Of a DNA stretch of 64,000 nt, positions 63,435 to 64,000 are shown in pieces; position 1 is the first letter of the stretch; every line of letters begins with the position of its first letter. The notes beneath the pieces were generated by a model that was not told where the DNA came from, ran no database searches, and worked only from the letters and a program-made list of their open reading frames with translations. The DNA is taken from NCBI GenBank assembly GCA_035578905.1, contig JAQJVL010000084.1, forward strand, positions 1,958,015 to 2,022,014, given 5' to 3'. This stretch comes from Stictocephala bisonia (Eukaryota > Arthropoda > Insecta > Hemiptera > Membracidae). A program made the position numbers and the translations under genes.

Positions 63435-64000
63435 CTACACCACTATACATGTAGGAGTGTGTGGATGGGTGTACATGTACGTATAGGGGTGGGTGGGTGG
63501 GTCAATACCACTGTACGTATAGGGGTGGGTGGCTGGGTCAATACCACTGTACGTCTAGGGGCGGGCGGGCGGGTCAATACCACTGTACGTATAGGGGCGT
63601 GTGGGTGGGTCAATACCACTGTACTTATAGGGGCGGGTGGGTGGGTAAATACCACTGTTCGTGTAGGGGTGGGTGGGTGGGTCAATACCACTGTACGTAT
63701 AGGGGTGGGTGGGTAGGTGAATACCACTGTACGTATAGGGGCGGGTGGGTGGGTCAATACCACTTTATGTCTAGGGGCGGGCGGTTGGGTCAATACCATT
63801 GTACGTAAAGGGGCGGATGGGTGGGTCAATACCACTGTACGTGTAGGGGTGGGCGGGTGGGTTAGTACGACTGTAAGTCTAGGGGTGGGTGGGTGGCTTA
63901 AATACCACTGTACGGATAGGGGCGGGTGGGTGGGTCAATACCTCTGTACGTGTATGAGTGGGTGGGTGGGTCAATACCACTGTAGTTATAGGGGCAGGTG
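63435..64000. repeat. 36-bp minisatellite, G-rich strand shown, runs off the window
   Basis: About 15 units of GTCAATACCACTGTACGTATA + GGGGTGGGTGGGTGG. The orientation is opposite to the arrays at 1.6 and 20.7 kb. Each unit has four G runs with one-base loops, a strong quadruplex pattern. It directly abuts the preceding 128-bp family. Confidence 0.93.

Overview
The window looks like insect nuclear DNA. It is AT-rich with no operon-like gene packing. Its only recognisable host gene is split into short exons with canonical GT...AG junctions. It contains a run of the arthropod telomere-type pentamer TTAGG/CCTAA and relics of BEL/Pao, R1-like and other LINE retroelements, Helitrons and tRNA-derived SINEs. 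I cannot name the species.

Region 1 (about 1.5-14.0 kb, + strand): the last six visible exons of a TMTC1/TMTC2-type gene (transmembrane and tetratricopeptide repeat protein, an ER O-mannosyltransferase family acting on cadherins). The exons are 1477-1562, 5095-5306, 6706-6807, 6994-7078, 12484-12662 and 13514-13678. Their phases join without a break into 275 codons ending at TGA 13676-13678, with a poly(A) signal at 14001. The N-terminal membrane part lies upstream of the window. The introns carry a G-rich 36-bp minisatellite, a SINE, two degenerate LINE relics, a long-armed foldback element, a small terminal-inverted-repeat element filled with telomere-type repeats, and a 180-nt (TC)n tract.

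Region 2 (about 14-64 kb): no host gene that I can support. It is a patchwork of tandem arrays: 81-bp units (14.6-15.1 kb), 56-bp (17.1-18.9), 150-bp (21.8-23.6), 91-bp (37.6-38.2), 128-bp (41.8-50.8, about 9 kb and 70 units, with a 24-unit higher-order duplication), 74-bp (52.4-53.3), an unrelated 128-bp family (62.4-63.4) and the 36-bp G-rich minisatellite again (20.7 and 63.4-64.0 kb). Between them lie a minus-strand BEL/Pao pol relic (28.6-31.4 kb), a plus-strand LINE C-terminal relic (31.6-31.9 kb), several Helitron ends and one well-bounded non-autonomous Helitron (61614-62184), SINEs, and a hammerhead-ribozyme-like core at 26.67-26.71 kb.

The most unusual items are the 195-bp element with 32-bp inverted repeats and an 8-bp target duplication that carries 24 perfect TAACC units; the G-quadruplex-forming minisatellite recurring at several loci and joined to a tRNA-SINE; the apparent shared ancestry of the 150-bp and 128-bp satellites; and the hammerhead-like motif. 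No bacterial-type operon, CRISPR array, rRNA gene or intact transposase was seen.
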